Shown: piece after piece, positions 23,591 to 36,093 of the stretch | How the letters are laid out: the number at the start of each line of letters is the position of its first letter | Numbering within the stretch: position 1 is the stretch's first letter | NCBI GenBank assembly: GCA_015680685.1 | Contig: MNCI01005623.1 | Coordinates: 653,835 to 717,834 of the forward strand | Direction: 5' to 3' | From: Gnetum montanum | Taxonomy: Eukaryota; Streptophyta; Gnetopsida; Gnetales; Gnetaceae | Length of the DNA stretch: 64,000 bases | Made by a program: the position numbers and the translations under genes | The notes under the pieces: generated by a model | Databases searched by the model: none | The model's input: only the letters and a program-made list of their open reading frames with translations | What the model was told of the DNA's origin: nothing

Positions 23591-25145
23591 CCCATTGAAA
23601 AGGTGGTTTCATGGCTTCCATAACCTTTACAATCTTGAGCTCCACACTAGAGTGTTATACCATAGCACCAACAGCTCAATCCTACAGGATCTCAATAAGC
23701 TCAAGTACATCAACCCTGTAAGGCAACAAGAATAAGAATTACAAGGGATAATTACAACTCAATTTGTTGATCCTTGAATAGTTAGGTACAACACACTTTA
23801 CAAAGCCAAAATGATTAGACAATGAGGAGAAATAGAGAGTTCAATGATTACAAATGATTGTACAATGAATACAACAATGCTTACACTTTTCCCAATGCAC
23901 ATCAAGGCTTCTTATTGCTACTGTGTTGCTAAATCCTTCTCGAAACTCATGCAATGAGTAGCTAATGGTCACTAATGATCATGGGAGACATCTTTCTCAT
24001 GCCTAAGACATCTCTTTCAATATGCCTTCAAATCTAGAAATACATCTTTGTTTTTTGAAAGACATCTTTCTGAAGTCTCTACTTTGGAAGACATATTTGT
24101 CTTGTGGAAGACATATTTCTAGACTTGGTCTATAATTTGTAAAGACATCTCTACCTTGTGAAAGAAATTCTTGTCTAAGAAAGACATCTTGCTATTTCTA
24201 AAGATGTCTTTGTCTGAGTTCTCTTTAAATTTTTCAAGATGTTTGTTGCTTTCCAGAGACATTGTTCTTAATCTTCCTTTGTCTTTTGAATGCATCATTC
24301 CTTGTTCATAGTCTTGATCTTTTGTATGCTCTAATGATGATAACTTTGGTTGTAAAACATTTGATCCTTGTCCATGTTCTTTGAATATTTCTTTTAAGAT
24401 CACATGGGTGACCTCCTCCTTTGAGCTTTAAGGTAGTTCATGTCACATCCCCATTCCCAAATGATTCTGCTACCTAATGAAGATGATGCCTCTTCATAAT
24501 AAGTGTTATTTTAATTGTAACAAGACCAAAAAGGGTAGTTGTAATTAAGATCTAAAAGAACATATTGTAATAATAGACATGTCTCTCAAGGTGATCATTG
24601 GGGATTTGACCTAAGGCATTTATACTCATGCTAAGAATGGAGTGGCAGAGCTTGTATAGGCAAGTCATGAGAGCCAAGTGAAGTAGGATAGGAAGTGGAC
24701 TGACCATCCCTTTTGGTTGAGTAATAGGCCTAACCATGGTGGCAATGCTAGATTGCCTCTAAGGTATAGATGCCAAAGGAAGAAAATCCCAAGGAACACT
24801 CCTAGAGCACAATCTAGATACACTATTCCATATCAATAAAGCATTCTGTTCTTTCTCTTTTTGCATTTTTTCTATTACTTCCTTTATACATAATGTTCAA
24901 TATCACATTGATTTCACATTTGGTATATTTATTCATACACATAATGTCTAATATATCATATATTTGACATTTGCCATGACATCTTGGGACAGGATGTCAT
25001 AGTTCATTCTTTGTCCTCTTTAGATCTTCTTGATTTTCCATGTATGTAGTCCTACAAACAAAATAATTATATAATCATGGAAACAACTTTTTTCTCCATT
25101 TTAATTAAAGTTTTGAACATACCAAAACACACTGAAATTTCCACA
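23590..25145 (-). mobile_element. 5' LTR of the copia element, truncated and interrupted
   Basis: It matches the 3' LTR from its start (minus-strand TGTGGAAATTTCAG at 25145) to about 23590, including the telling order ACAATCTTGAGCTCCACA, CAACCCTGTAxGGCAACAAG and AAGACATC repeats. The U5 end is missing. A solo LTR with target duplication sits inside at 24441-25001. Confidence 0.7.
24441..25001 (+). mobile_element. Solo LTR, chromovirus-related, with 5-bp target duplication
   Basis: It starts TGTCACATCC and ends GGATGTCATA (inverted-repeat ends), 561 bp, flanked by GTTCA at 24436-24440 and 25002-25006. The undisrupted sister LTR reads straight through at this point (TAGTTTGTTCCTTG near 20090). 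The body (CCTAACCATGGTGGCAATGC, ATCAATAAA) is related to the LTRs of E1 and E2. Confidence 0.85.
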
Positions 25146-26956
25146 AAACCTTTTTGTAGCTTAATTTGTTAAGGTAGAGTAACCAATCCAAGCTTCATAT
25201 CTTTGAATGATTTCATGGTTCTAATCAATATCTTTTTATTATGAGTTTTTTCATTCCGTTATTTTTTCAGTTTGAGTTCTGTATCATTCTTGATTTGTTT
25301 ATACTATACAATGATTCTTCTTTTAAGATGTCATTCTTATTCCTATGTATTTCCTACTTGTTTCCTTTATTTCAAATTTTTTTGGTTGTTTCCTGATGTT
25401 TCCCTATCTAAACAAGATATCCTTGACCTTTTCTTGACATCCCTCTTGCATGTGAAGGCTTCCTGAAATACACTTACCTAAGGATAATGTCTCATTTTTA
25501 CCTAAGATGTCTTCCTCTATTTTGAGATGTCTTTGCAGAGATATCTCCACAAAGCCTGAGACATCTACAAATTAGGCAATATTTCTCCCCAACCCTAAGA
25601 CATTCAAGCTTAATTCAAGACATCTTTCAACTTACTTAGACAACCCATCTTTCCCCAAGACTTATCCAAGCTTTTTAAGATGTCTTACTAGAACCTAAGA
25701 CCTCTCACCTACTAGGCATGTCAGAAAAGCCACCCAAACTAAAGTCTAAGCTTTATTTCATGCTCAAATAGGTTTCCTTTAATCTTGGGATATCTTGAGC
25801 TCCTTGAAACACACCCAAAAATATCAAGAATTAAGTAAAGCATACCATTTTAATGGTCATCTTATGAATGCTATTTATCTTGTTTGTTTCATGTTGTACT
25901 CATGATCTATCAAGAATATTTCATTTTCAATGTCTTTTTCTAACTTCTTGATGATGGATTTTAATGGGATCAATGGGTAAGCATTATGGAAATTTTACGT
26001 TAACCTCTTGAACTTGACCCATGTTACTTATGATCGTATCCTAGGTGGCAAGATATAAGTAGCAATGAGTAGGCATTGTGGAGGGTAAGGTTGGCTTCCT
26101 TACTTGAACCATGTTACCTATGATTTCACTTAGGTTGTGACATTGGGCAAGCATTATGGGAAAACTATTTAACCAATAGTATCTACTCATGTCTCTTTTG
26201 AATGTTATGTGGCTAGTTTTCATCATGCAAAACTAAAGGATGGGTAATCCATACGAGTTTTTTTCTAGGTTTGGATCATCCAAGATAGGTGAGGATGGTT
26301 AACTAGTTGTTGAGAAGAATCATTAAAAACATCCAAGATAGGTTCAACCTTTTTAGACTATTAGTCCTTGTAGATGATCAATTCTAGTACATTATCATTT
26401 TGCCTATCTCTTGATATTTTATGGATATAATGGTTTTGGATTTGGCATTTTGGTATCAAATATTATGGATCTTGAGATGGCTTCTTGTGTAGCATGTGCC
26501 CCACCTATTAGCTTGTTCTAGGTGTACTAAGGTGGTTAGCTCTACTAGAAGTTTTCTAACCCTTCCTATATGTGTGGATCTAGATTTAGATGGTAGAAGC
26601 TAGAATCTTGATAATGATGACACTAGATCTTTGGAGCTTTTCTTTATGTTTTTAGATTTTGATATGTTATCATAATGTTCATGATGTATTTGAGGTTTTG
26701 TGATGTCAGATATTATTAGCTCTCTTTTAAGGCTTTGAACATGTTATGTTATGAGATTCAATCATGATTTATGGATAATGGAATTGCTACTTGAAGTACT
26801 TTAATATGTTATTATTTATCATGCATTTTAGTTAAGATTTATAATGCTCATGGTGATACTTTTTTGGTTATAAGTATCATGACATTACATGCCCAAGTTA
26901 TAAGATATATTTGATTTAACTTGGTTTGTCTAAGTATAAAATTTTAAGATGCAACA
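25146..26956 (-). mobile_element. LTR-D, inner inverted copy, proximal part
   Basis: On the minus strand it starts TGTTGCATCTTAAAATTTT at 26956, runs through the block shared with 17513-18277, then through about 26180-25146, which is the reverse complement of about 26957-27700. The shared order (AAAGCAxACCATTTT, CTATTTATxTT, ACTCAAATAGGTTxxCTTTA) leaves no doubt of homology. GACATCT motifs are frequent at 25490-25720. The possible target duplication is weak (CACTA at 18273, CAATG at 26957). Confidence 0.6.
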
Positions 26957-28362
26957 CAATGATTGGCTAAACTATTCTTCTACAATGCTCGCCCAATGTC
27001 ACAATCTAAGTGCAATCATAGGCTATGTGGAGTAAGCAAGGAAGAAAACCCTATTCTTTGTAATGCCTATTCATTGATACTTAGATCTAGCTACCCAGGG
27101 TATGATCATAGTTAAGTTCTAGAGGCCAACATAGACTCTCCACAATGCCTACCCATCAATCCCATTGAAATGCATCATTAAGAGGTTAGGAATGAAACAT
27201 TGAAGATAAAAAATGATTCTAGGATCATAAGAACAACATAAAATGAATAACATAAATAGTAATCTTAAGATGATGACAAAAATGGTGTGCTTTGCCTAAT
27301 TTTAGATGAAATTAGATGTGTTTTAATGAGTTTACAATGTTCTAGGGCTAAAGAGAACCTATTTGAGTACAAAATAAGGCTACAAACTTTAGCTTGGATT
27401 GCTTTTGAATGGCCCTAGTAGGATAGATGTCTTTCTCTACAAGTAGATGTCTCTGGTGTAGGACAAGATGTCCATTGATAGATGTATTTGACAAGATGTC
27501 TTCAATGTGAGAAAGATGTCTTCCTAACCTCCAAAATTTCATATTTAGTTAGAAAAAGATCGAAATGATAGCAAGAGATCCATAAAAAGGACAACATTAA
27601 TCAAGGACAAGGATGAAAAAGTAGGAAATAACTAAAGAATAATTGAATCATCAAAAACATACAAAGAAATAACCCTAGGAATAGTCAGTTTACCTTAACA
27701 AATTGGACTGTAATAAGTTAGTCTGCAACACATGAAGTTGAATGTCAAGGATTTAGATCACCATATGAGACACAGAAATAAGTAATGAGTATGAGCAATT
27801 GATGGATGAGAGATAAGAGCTCTTAATTAAATACAATATTATAAAGCTCTAGATAATATAATAATAATTGCTTACAATTGATTATCTCCTTAATCAAAAT
27901 CATGATAAAAAGAAAATTTCAATAAGAGTTTAGTAACTAATAAAATATTCCTAGGTCACATAGGAAAGGATATGAAAGAAATATTTAAAAAAGATTAATG
28001 AAAAAAAGATATTTTTCGAAAACTTCCACGTTCCAGTTCACAACATGCACCACCTTTCATCAACCTATTCTTAGCAAGAAATACCACAAAATTAATAGCA
28101 TCCAAATGCAAAAGCTTAACAAAATAATATTAACAAAAGATACTAATTGATATCAAAAAGAAAATTCTAAAGAGGAATATTTTTAGAAAGGAAGACCATA
28201 ATAATACAAGGAAAGTTAATTAAAAGGTTTCATAAATATAATGAAACACAAAATAGGAATGTTTTCAAGGTGATGAGATCAAATCATTCACAAGACATGA
28301 ATCAATCAAAAATCAATAAGAGTTAAAAATAGAATAGGGGGTCAAGAACATGGGTTGTTATA
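26957..28362 (+). mobile_element. LTR-D, outer copy, right part
   Basis: Continues 17513-18277 after the inner inverted copy. It ends GGGTTGTTATA just before GGTTT (28363-28367), the second copy of the target duplication at 17508-17512. The outer LTR-D would total about 2.17 kb. No internal domain is seen, so it is probably a solo LTR. Confidence 0.6.
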
Positions 28363-28367
28363 GGTTT

Positions 28368-28582
28368 AGATTTATTAGCAATGGCTTTGGTAATAATTTT
28401 CTAAATGACATTTGAAAGAGTAATTGTGTGTCAATAACTTATGTTAGTGTTATCTCATATTTTAGGAAAAATATTAATAACACCAACATTGATTGCATTG
28501 CCAAAGGATCCTTTATTAATAGTGATGAATAATAAAATTACTATTTCAAAAGAGCTTCAATATCATTGCTTCATCAACTAAG
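28368..28582 (-). pseudogene. LINE ORF2 segment (RT N-terminal motif)
   Basis: On the minus strand it reads GNAINVGVINIFPKI then TLSNVI and KIITKAIANKS. This is the L1-type RT opening (normally INxxxIxLIPK ... RPISLxNxxYKIIxKxxANR). It continues at 17512 after the LTR-D nest and, upstream, at 29313 beyond a solo LTR. Confidence 0.75.
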
Positions 28583-29312
28583 CCTATGATGAGAACTTGC
28601 ATCTACAATGATGTATTCATAATAAATGCTTATAAATAAAGTTCATGTAATATGCTTATGGTTTTAGTTTGATCACTAATGTAGCTAAGATATTACTACT
28701 TATTTACATAGCTTAGTAGTAGTCAATGAGCACGTACACATGAGTTTGAATTAATTGGATGACATCTTATTCGAGTAGCATTGTACATAGATACAATTCA
28801 TGATTTACAATAAGATTAAGATTGATACATATTCAATACAACACTCTAACTTTGTGTAGAATTTACTTTTAATGTAATTTATTTTCCACACAATTAGCTT
28901 AATATTTACTTTTTTCTCATACATAGAATTTGATGGAATTAGTACTACTAACCTTGAGTGTAAAAACATATTTACTTGGTAATTCTAGTAGTGTTATTTC
29001 TTTATTTGTCTAGTAGCATAATGCTTGGTAATCCTAGTTACAAGTTTTTGAGTTTATGATGTATACGAAAAGTTGTGAATAAACACACATCACCATAAAA
29101 TAATTTATAATTTTATTTATTATCTATTAATTTAATTAGTTAATTTATGTAGTTTTTAATTACTTTTACTAGAAGCTAAACAACATAGTTAACTATACAC
29201 ACTAAGGACAACTATGAGTATAGCTACGAAGATAGTGACATGTGATTCCACATTTAACTATTTAGATACTACACTACTCTCAGAGATCATATAGTTGGGT
29301 GTTGTGAACTTT
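28583..29312 (+). mobile_element. Solo LTR of the Athila-like LTR-A family
   Basis: A TATGATGA start, a TATA-like CTTATAAATAAAG near 28632 and a block with ACTTGGTAATTCTAGTAGTG / GCTTGGTAATCCTAG near 28975 align collinearly with the minus-strand LTR at 48321-49169. The LINE reading frame content stops on one side and resumes on the other. Ends are approximate and no target duplication was resolved. Confidence 0.6.
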
Positions 29313-30473
29313 CATTGCTCATCAAAGAACATTCTTATAAACATTATAAATAATACATTGAAGTGTGAATCAAAATTTCTTAAAAAAATGTGCAAGAAGA
29401 CTATCTATTATAGGGGCTTTATTGTCATATAATTTGTTGTAAGGCCTTGGAAAGATCATCCTTGGAAAGAAGAGTGATATTAGTAAAAATAGAGCAATTA
29501 TAACAAGTAATTGTTTCCAAGAATCTAGGTACTACAATTGAAATAATATCTTTCTTACTAAAGATCTTAGAATAATAATTAAAAAAGGCTTATAAAATAT
29601 CAATTTTGTAGGTCACGAAATGGTCATCAATCTAAATAGCCTCAATCTTAGGAGAATTCCTTTAAGAAATTGAAAAAAATTATTTAGTATCTTGATCATA
29701 CATACTGATCCATGAAAGTGTAGCACAAAGGTGAACTCCTCTAGCTTCATAGTGATCTATAATATGCAAAATTTCCTAAAAAATTTTAAGACTTTGAAAT
29801 TGAATGTCTATAGCCTATCCACTATTAATTACATTCTAAGAAATGACAAATCTTTTCTAATATTAGATTTATGTAGAGATATACAAGGAGCCATTAATTT
29901 TCTTGAATGTTTAGAAATATGTCAAAGACAATTACATGTATTAATGCACCAATCAATCCAACCATAATATTTTATGAGCTTAGGACAAAGATTCCAAATT
30001 TCATTAATGTAAGAAATTCCTTTTCTAGCTTTATTATAAGTGAATCAATCATAAGGGTTATATGAAAGATAGTTATGATTAGCTTCATGTAAATTTAACT
30101 TGCTATTAAGTTACATCCAAAATGGAGTTTAGTACTATCTAAACCTCATCTCCTTCCACCACTCTTATCTTTTGGATTCTCAGTCATGTTAAAGTATCCT
30201 ACAATAACCTAAGTGACTATAGGTAAGTTGTAACATAATTAGTTCTAGAGCAATCTTCTATTATTAAGATGATAGAAAGAATAAAAAAAATGAAACCTAA
30301 AATATCATTCACATATCAAAGGTAAATCTATCTACAATAACTTAAATTATCACCACCTTGATCAATAACAAACTCTTTTCATTTATTGAGAAGAAGGCTT
30401 ACTAATCCATATTTTCCACTCTTATGAGTCAAGGAAACACAATAATTATTAAAGAAAATAAAATTATAGTAGT
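29313..30473 (-). pseudogene. LINE ORF2 segment (endonuclease C-terminal part to linker)
   Basis: On the minus strand, near 30400-30310 is SGKYGLVSLLLN, and near 30205-30160 is GYFNMTENPKDKSGG, the endonuclease GDFN motif with Asp changed to Tyr. From about 29650 come DDHFVTYKIDIL and FFNYYSKIFSKK, and near 29330 IMFIRMFFDEQ, all in the order of an L1-type ORF2. The + strand ORF at 29731-29967 is a shadow. At 30473 the LINE is broken by chromovirus E1 and continues at 39579. Confidence 0.75.
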
Positions 30474-30968
30474 TGTAACATTTCATTTGTTATTAAGGAT
30501 GGAATTGTACTACAATAACGTAATTAACCTTTGAAATAAGGGATGCCTCATTATGAGGAGTTGTAATTATTCATGATACCCCTTGGGAATGGGTTTCAAT
30601 TGTGCCATTTAAGGTCAAGCTTAGAATTCATGCTAGCATCAAGTTGTGGAGCCAAGATTGGAAAGTGATAGGAGCTAGGAGAAGTAGGATAAGAAGGGAC
30701 TGATCACCCCTTCAACTAGATAGCCTAACTATGGTGGGAGTGCTGGATTGCCTCTATCGCCTTAATTGTCATAGGAATATAACTTAGAGAGCGTTACATT
30801 GTATCATCCATATTAATAAATTTTCCTTACCTACCTTCTTGCTCAATTTAATTCCTCAATATTATTTTCCAAGTAATTCAATTATATTTCCATTATAATT
30901 CCATGTGTGATATGTACTAATGCAATGAACAATTGTATTTTATCGACATCTAGGAATAGAATGTCACA
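30474..30968 (+). mobile_element. 5' LTR of chromovirus E1
   Basis: TGTAACATTTC...GAATGTCACA, 495 bp, with a poly-A signal-like ATTAATAAATTTT near 30815. It aligns end to end with 39085-39578. Confidence 0.88.
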
Positions 30969-30970
30969 TT

Positions 30971-30982
30971 TGGTAATAGAGA
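30971..30982 (+). other. Primer binding site (initiator tRNA-Met type)
   Basis: TGGTAATAGAGA, two bases after the LTR, is a decayed match to TGGTATCAGAGC. The E2 copy is nearly perfect, which supports the call. Confidence 0.65.
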
Positions 30983-31125
30983 AAACGATGATTTAGGAGA
31001 CAAAGTGGAAGAGAATACTATTAAGCTTTATCATTTTTGTGATTATTATTATATGGAAGTAATACATTAAACATGGAAATAAATGTGGGATACATTTGGG
31101 GATATAGAAGAAAGCGGAACAAAAA

Positions 31126-33272
31126 TCAGTTATTTAGGTTGAAGACTTTGAGATGATCAAAAATAGCCATTGAATGTGCCTCATGTTCCTTCTCCGTAGC
31201 ATCTTTCTTATTGATTATCACTTGGAATTTGGCCAAACCATCACACAATTGTTTTTTGTATTTGGTGGTATTCTTTATTGTATCTTGTGCCTCATTCATG
31301 TTCACAAGTTCACCTTCCAATAGATTCACCTAAAGAGATCATTGGGCCACATCTTCCTATCATTCTTTTTCTTTACTTTGCATACACAAGACAAGATTAA
31401 GGCTATGAGTGTAAAGATCATAATAAAAACAAAAAGAATAAAGAAAAAAAGAGAATAAGAATTAATTATGCAAATTTCATCATTCTTAACTTGGAGGATG
31501 TGTTCACAGTTTAACAAATAACGAGCAAGACAAGTGACACTCTCTAATTTTCCTAAGAGCTATTTAAGATTTATAATAACTTTTGGAACACCATTGGGAA
31601 TAGGATGAAAGAAGGATGTATCACTAGCCTGCACTAAGTCATAATCTCCCTTGAAGTTCCTCAAGTGTACAATTCTTCACAAATAGAGTAAGATGTATTT
31701 CTTGTGATTTTTTCATCAAGATTTTGAAGAAGAACAAGTTCTTTCTTAGCAATAAGCATCATCTATCCTAGAAAGAAAGGGGAACCCATGATGATGATAG
31801 AATGAGTTATGGGAATATGCCTAAGAATTAAAGATGTTGGCACAACGTGTGGCAAAGTACCCCTTACTAGGGTCACATGAGAAGAAGTCACATGTGGTGA
31901 TTTCGTTGGTGGAGATGTTGGAGTTTGTTCAGAGCTAGCAGTTGTGGAAGTATTTTTCCCTAATTACTAGATGAAATACCTCTAACCTAGAGATATCTAC
32001 AATAAAGTGAACATCACATAAAAAGAAGAAAAAAATTGGAAGAATTCAAACTTTATATAATTGAATTTACCTCTAGTTCCTTTTCTTTATCTTTTTTTAG
32101 CACCTAAAATGACATTGTCATTAGAACTTTGGCTAGTACGTTGTTTCTAATAAAAAAAGTTATTAAAAATAAAATATACAAATAGGACACTCAAAAAAAT
32201 ATAAATAAATAAATAAATAAATAACAAAAATCTTAGAACTAAGCTCTACTACCACCACATCCTTCCTTCCTAGAGTTGTCCTAGCCCCTTCAAGAATTTG
32301 AGCACCTTCCATTGGTTCAATCTGCATCTCAAATTGTACTACCAATAAATACATAAAAACAAATAATTAATAAATCAAAAAATATCAATAAGATAAATTA
32401 AGTATTATACTTCATTAATTTCCTTTGGATTTTAAATTTGTGTGAGAGTTCTTTGAACCTTTTTAGCACCTTCAACCCGACTCATAATTATTTTTTTCTC
32501 AAGGTACTCAAGAATAATATTAGGATTGAAATGGTCAATACTATTAAATTATAACTTAAGATCAAAGTCATGATTAACAATACCTAAGTGATGGTATATG
32601 GATCCGTAGGATCTCTCTTTCTAGCCATAGTAAGCTCTATAGTAAGAAATAAGGTTGATAAATAAGAAAGTGACTAATCAAATACTCTACCATTCTTTGC
32701 ACCATGAAGAAGATATATTGCAAAGGAGGAGACATGAGAACACTAATATTTTAATAGGAGTTTTCGATGTATAAATTAACATATGTGGAAATCAATATTA
32801 TTATTAAAATCAACTTGCTAAAATTCCTTTTGAACCAGGGAAGAGAGAAAGATAATTTCACATTTATATTTTTTTCTTTTTAACAAAAGTCTTTAAACTT
32901 AGCTAATTTCAAATCATGATTAAATGTATCCTTTCCAACATGAAATCCCAAAGTAGTATGTATAACATTAGGGGTAATCATTAGAGTTCCTAAAACTATT
33001 TTAGAAGGAGAAGTATCCTAGGGATGATAAACATTGCATACATCTCTTATAGGATCCCTACATTTGATAGTATTAAAAATTGGAAAAAACAATAACTTTG
33101 ATAACCTTGAGGCTTTGAGATATTCAAAACAAACAACACCTAGCAAACTCTGAACTATATCAGTAGCCTAAACTACATTATTTTGATGCAACTCAATAGA
33201 AATAGAGGTAAAGCTACCTAAGGGAGAAGTAGAAGTAGGAGAAGCTTAATCAGAATATTTTGGAGGAGCCAT
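31126..33272 (-). pseudogene. Antisense accessory gene of chromovirus E1 (PMD-like, multi-exon)
   Basis: Antisense to the retroelement, between its primer site and gag. ATG at 33272 (MAPPKYSD) opens a frame with three early stops running to about 32620. It contains LHQNNVV, LLGVVCFEYLKASRLSKLLF and a motif block ending IVLGTLMITP then TTLGFHVGKD. This resembles the plant mobile domain (PMD) pattern F-x4-G-[DE]-[IM]-x-[IV]-x3-[DN]-[IV]-x3-LG. Further exons include KLESVTCLARYLLNCEHIL near 31500. After an intron (about 31475-31375) comes a last coiled exon ending at 31126 with KQLCDGLAKFQVIINKKDAT. E2 has the same layout. Stops abolish the protein. PMD membership is inference; homology of the two copies is plain. 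Confidence 0.65.
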
Positions 33273-33356
33273 CTTGTAATTTACTATGCCAAAATCTCTC
33301 TCTCTAAAGCTGCTATGCAAGAATGATTAATTTGGACAAAAGTACCTAGTTCCATA

Positions 33357-33364
33357 AATTTATA
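33357..33364 (-). promoter_or_regulatory. TATA box of the antisense gene (E1)
   Basis: Minus-strand TATAAATT in the context TTCTTATAAATTTATGG lies about 85-90 bp before the ATG. The E2 copy has TATAAATA at the equivalent place. A GAGAGAGAG stretch lies between box and ATG. Confidence 0.5.
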
Positions 33365-33399
33365 AGAACCCTAGTAGCGAAGATGATTAAAGAATAGTG

Positions 33400-34436
33400 A
33401 AGTACAATTTAAATTAACATGTGGTTAATTATTAATTAAAATTTAATTGATGTTTAATTTTCTTGATTTTCTAGTTGAAAGGTTAAGTAAATAGGAGTTA
33501 TCTTCTATTGAACACGTAGTGCTTTTTGAGATGATTCCAACGGTGTCGATTTCATCAAAATCTGACTTATGGTTTGGGAGATATAACGTTTTTTATGTTG
33601 GGTGTAATTTATTGAAATTAAATTCTTTTTGTAAAAAAAGGAAGAAATAGGAGGTTACGAGTTCAAGCCCTAACCCCAAATCGATTAATATATATATATT
33701 AAAGAAATGTAGAATCTTTTGGAGGGCTACTTAGACTTGCCTAGGTGGCACAAGGCGAGAAGGTGGGTGAGAACACTGTGCTCTTCAACTACTACTTTGA
33801 TGCTGTGTGAGCACACATGCACCTTTGTCATGTAGTGTAGACCACCTATGCCATCGACGATGAGGTCAAATCCCCTTCACTAGCTTCATTAAAATCTTGT
33901 ATGACAATGTGTCTTCTTTAGCTACCACTAAACATCATCTGCTGAACTTGTTGAGATCCTTAGCTTGGGCTTTAGTGATTGGTAACCCATCAAACCCGAA
34001 ACAGTCCTTGTGTTGGATGTTGGTAGAGGAACCACTGACACCATCATGGTCTTCATCATTAACCATGAGGTCACCATCTATCCCACTTACTACTAGTGCT
34101 ATGGTATCCTTCCTCCATGGACACTGCAGGCACTGTGGAATCTTGCCTCCCATAGAGCTTCATGGATATTGCAGAATCTCACCTCCAATGAAGCTCCATG
34201 GATGCCTCTCCTTGGTGGCAATGAAGATAAGAATTCCATAATTACTGTTAACTGTGAATTTCACATCAATTAATGGAATATTTGAATACACTAGAAGAAT
34301 TTGTAGAAAAACTTAAATTTAAAACATGGAAAAAATTTACTAAGAAAAGTAGGATTTCACACCTTGGTAGTAATGAAGATAAGAATTATGTAATATGGCA
34401 CCAATGTATAGAGCCTAAAGAGTACACTAGAGAATG
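33400..34436 (+). other. Leader region of chromovirus E1
   Basis: No gene is seen. 33520-33640 (GATTCCAACGGTGTCGATTTC..) is homologous to the reverse complement of 55740-55870 in E2. At 34110-34205 a CTCCATGGACACTGCAG-type unit is repeated imperfectly about every 36-45 bp. The + ORF at 33897-34241 is an artefact of this GC-rich stretch. Confidence 0.5.
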
Positions 34437-35560
34437 ATGGAGTCCCAAGTCAATGATAAAAGAGATTCCCTTAAACAATAGATTAATAAAACCAAAGATT
34501 TCCAAGAGGAACTGCATTAGTAAAATCAAGGGCTTAGGATAGATATGCAAAACATGTTTGAAGAAATTAGGTATTTGTCCCAATGTTTTGAAGGAAAATG
34601 TTCGAAAGTACAAGGAAAGATGGATTTCTTCATAGATTATATCAAATAATTAACTGATCATTTTAACCAACCTTCTAACCCAAGCCACTTTCCACCTAGG
34701 GACCAATACCAAGATCAATCCCCACATTACAAAGATTAGAAGTAAGACCAACTTTCCCCTAGGGATTAGCATAGAAACCAGTCTCCACCTGTTGGATGAT
34801 AGGATGCTTTTATCTATTCACTAGACCAAAGAATGGAACCGGAAGGGGAGGGTCATTAGAATTGGAAAAATGCATTGAGAGAATTACTAACCTAAGTTCA
34901 TGCTAAAAAGGTTAAACTAGATCATTATGATGAAGCCCCTAGATTTAGTGCCAACGCAAAATATTGGCTTCATACCATGAAAAATTACTTTGATATGCTA
35001 AATCTGTCAAGCCAAGAACATTTAGAAGTAGTATCCTTGTATTTAAGAGGACTTGCTGCAACATGGTGGAATGGTTTAAGATCTTAAGGTTTGATTACAA
35101 ATTGGCTTAACTTTAGTTGAGCTTTTGAAAAAAAATTTATACCAGATTCCTTCCTCATAGAGTGTAAGATGCAATTTGATTCCTTAAGATTGCAAAGATG
35201 ATCTGTACAAGATTAGTACAAAGAATTTTAGAATCTCTACTAAGATGAAGGAAAATTAGCTTCAAAGTTTATTAGTGAAATACATGCACAACTACATCCC
35301 TAGACACTTGTACATAATCCTTAAATAGTTGATGAAGCCTATAGAATTGCTAAGAATTATTAAGAATCAAATCAAGTTCCAACTATCCTTCAACAAGAAA
35401 TGGTCGAAGAAACACCCACTAAGATAGCTCAATTAGGATTTTTGGACTATAGTGAAGATCATTTCAAATGAGATTATCCAAAATTATGAGAAGAAAATAC
35501 AAAGAAATAATCAAAGTAGGAGTCAAAAACCAAACTCAAACATGGCCAAAGGAAATATCT
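34437..35560 (+). pseudogene. Chromovirus gag (E1)
   Basis: Starts MESQVNDK, matching E2 gag. A coiled N-terminal part is followed by a P-rich linker and the gag core: YWLHTMKNYFDMLNL, LYLRGLAATWWNGL and FEKKFIPDSFL (about 34960-35150), typical of the Retrotrans_gag domain. Near 35440-35490 the zinc knuckle is reduced to SEDHFK with its cysteines lost. About twenty stops, mostly TAG, and little frameshifting. Confidence 0.8.
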
Positions 35561-35568
35561 AAACCACC

Positions 35569-36093
35569 ATGATAGACATGAAGAAGATTCTAGTATTAGC
35601 TAAGTTAGGTTTGAGAAACTTTAAATTTGATTTATTGATTTTTGAAGGATCAATTAAGGGTAAAAAAATTAAATTTTTGATTGATAGTGGAGCAATTGAT
35701 AATTTTATTTCACCAACTCTAATTAAGCTATTGAATTTAAGTTTACATTTCAATAAAGTTGTTAGAAGAGGACTTGTAGATGGGAGAATTATAAGTAAGC
35801 ATACCAGGCATGGAGAAATTACCTTTACCTTGCAAGACATGCCTTTTGTTAATGAATTCTTTGAGTTTGAATTAGGTGATGCAAATGCAATCTTGGGAAT
35901 CCATTTTCTACAAACATTTGATATTACTACCCACTTTGCAACTTATGTTTTAAAAGTGTCAACCATTGATAGAGTTAGGGTTCTAAGGGGGGTAGGAATA
36001 GCAAATAAAATTTACAAAATAACTATTAAGCAAGCTAAGAGATTAGTGAGAAAGGGTGCTACTATTTTAGTTGTAAAAGTAACTCAACTTTAG
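35569..36093 (+). pseudogene. Chromovirus aspartic protease (E1)
   Basis: A 174-residue open stretch. FLIDSGAIDNFIS (near residues 35-47) is the retropepsin active site (DSG). A second conserved part, FEFELGDANAILGIHFLQ, fits the ILGxxFL flap-to-C-terminal region of Ty3/gypsy proteases. It ends at a TAG and the same frame continues into RT. This is the longest intact frame of the element, by chance. Confidence 0.85.

Larger units (their letters stand above)
18927..25145 (-). mobile_element. Ty1/copia element (Sire/Maximus-like), internally deleted
   Basis: A minus-strand element bounded by TGTGGA...TCCACA on both sides. It consists of a truncated 5' LTR (25145 to about 23590), a partial gag (to about 22440), residual 3' untranslated DNA, a polypurine tract and a 3' LTR (20223 to 18927). 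Protease, integrase, RT and RNase H are missing, and the gag N-terminus is fused to mid-LTR, so two deletions are implied. It sits inside the inner LTR-D copy, whose sequence matches across the insertion point (18926 with 25146). No clear target duplication remains. Confidence 0.7.

Noticed and set aside
17513-28362. One large foldback transposon with long terminal inverted repeats
   Set aside because: The block order is b-a-b'-a', not a palindrome, and the TG/CA-like ends and 5-bp duplication fit LTRs better.
29731-29967. 78-codon + ORF
   Set aside because: Shadow of the minus-strand LINE ORF2.
33897-34241. 114-codon + ORF in the E1 leader
   Set aside because: No family resemblance. It overlaps a short tandem repeat and is not shared with E2.
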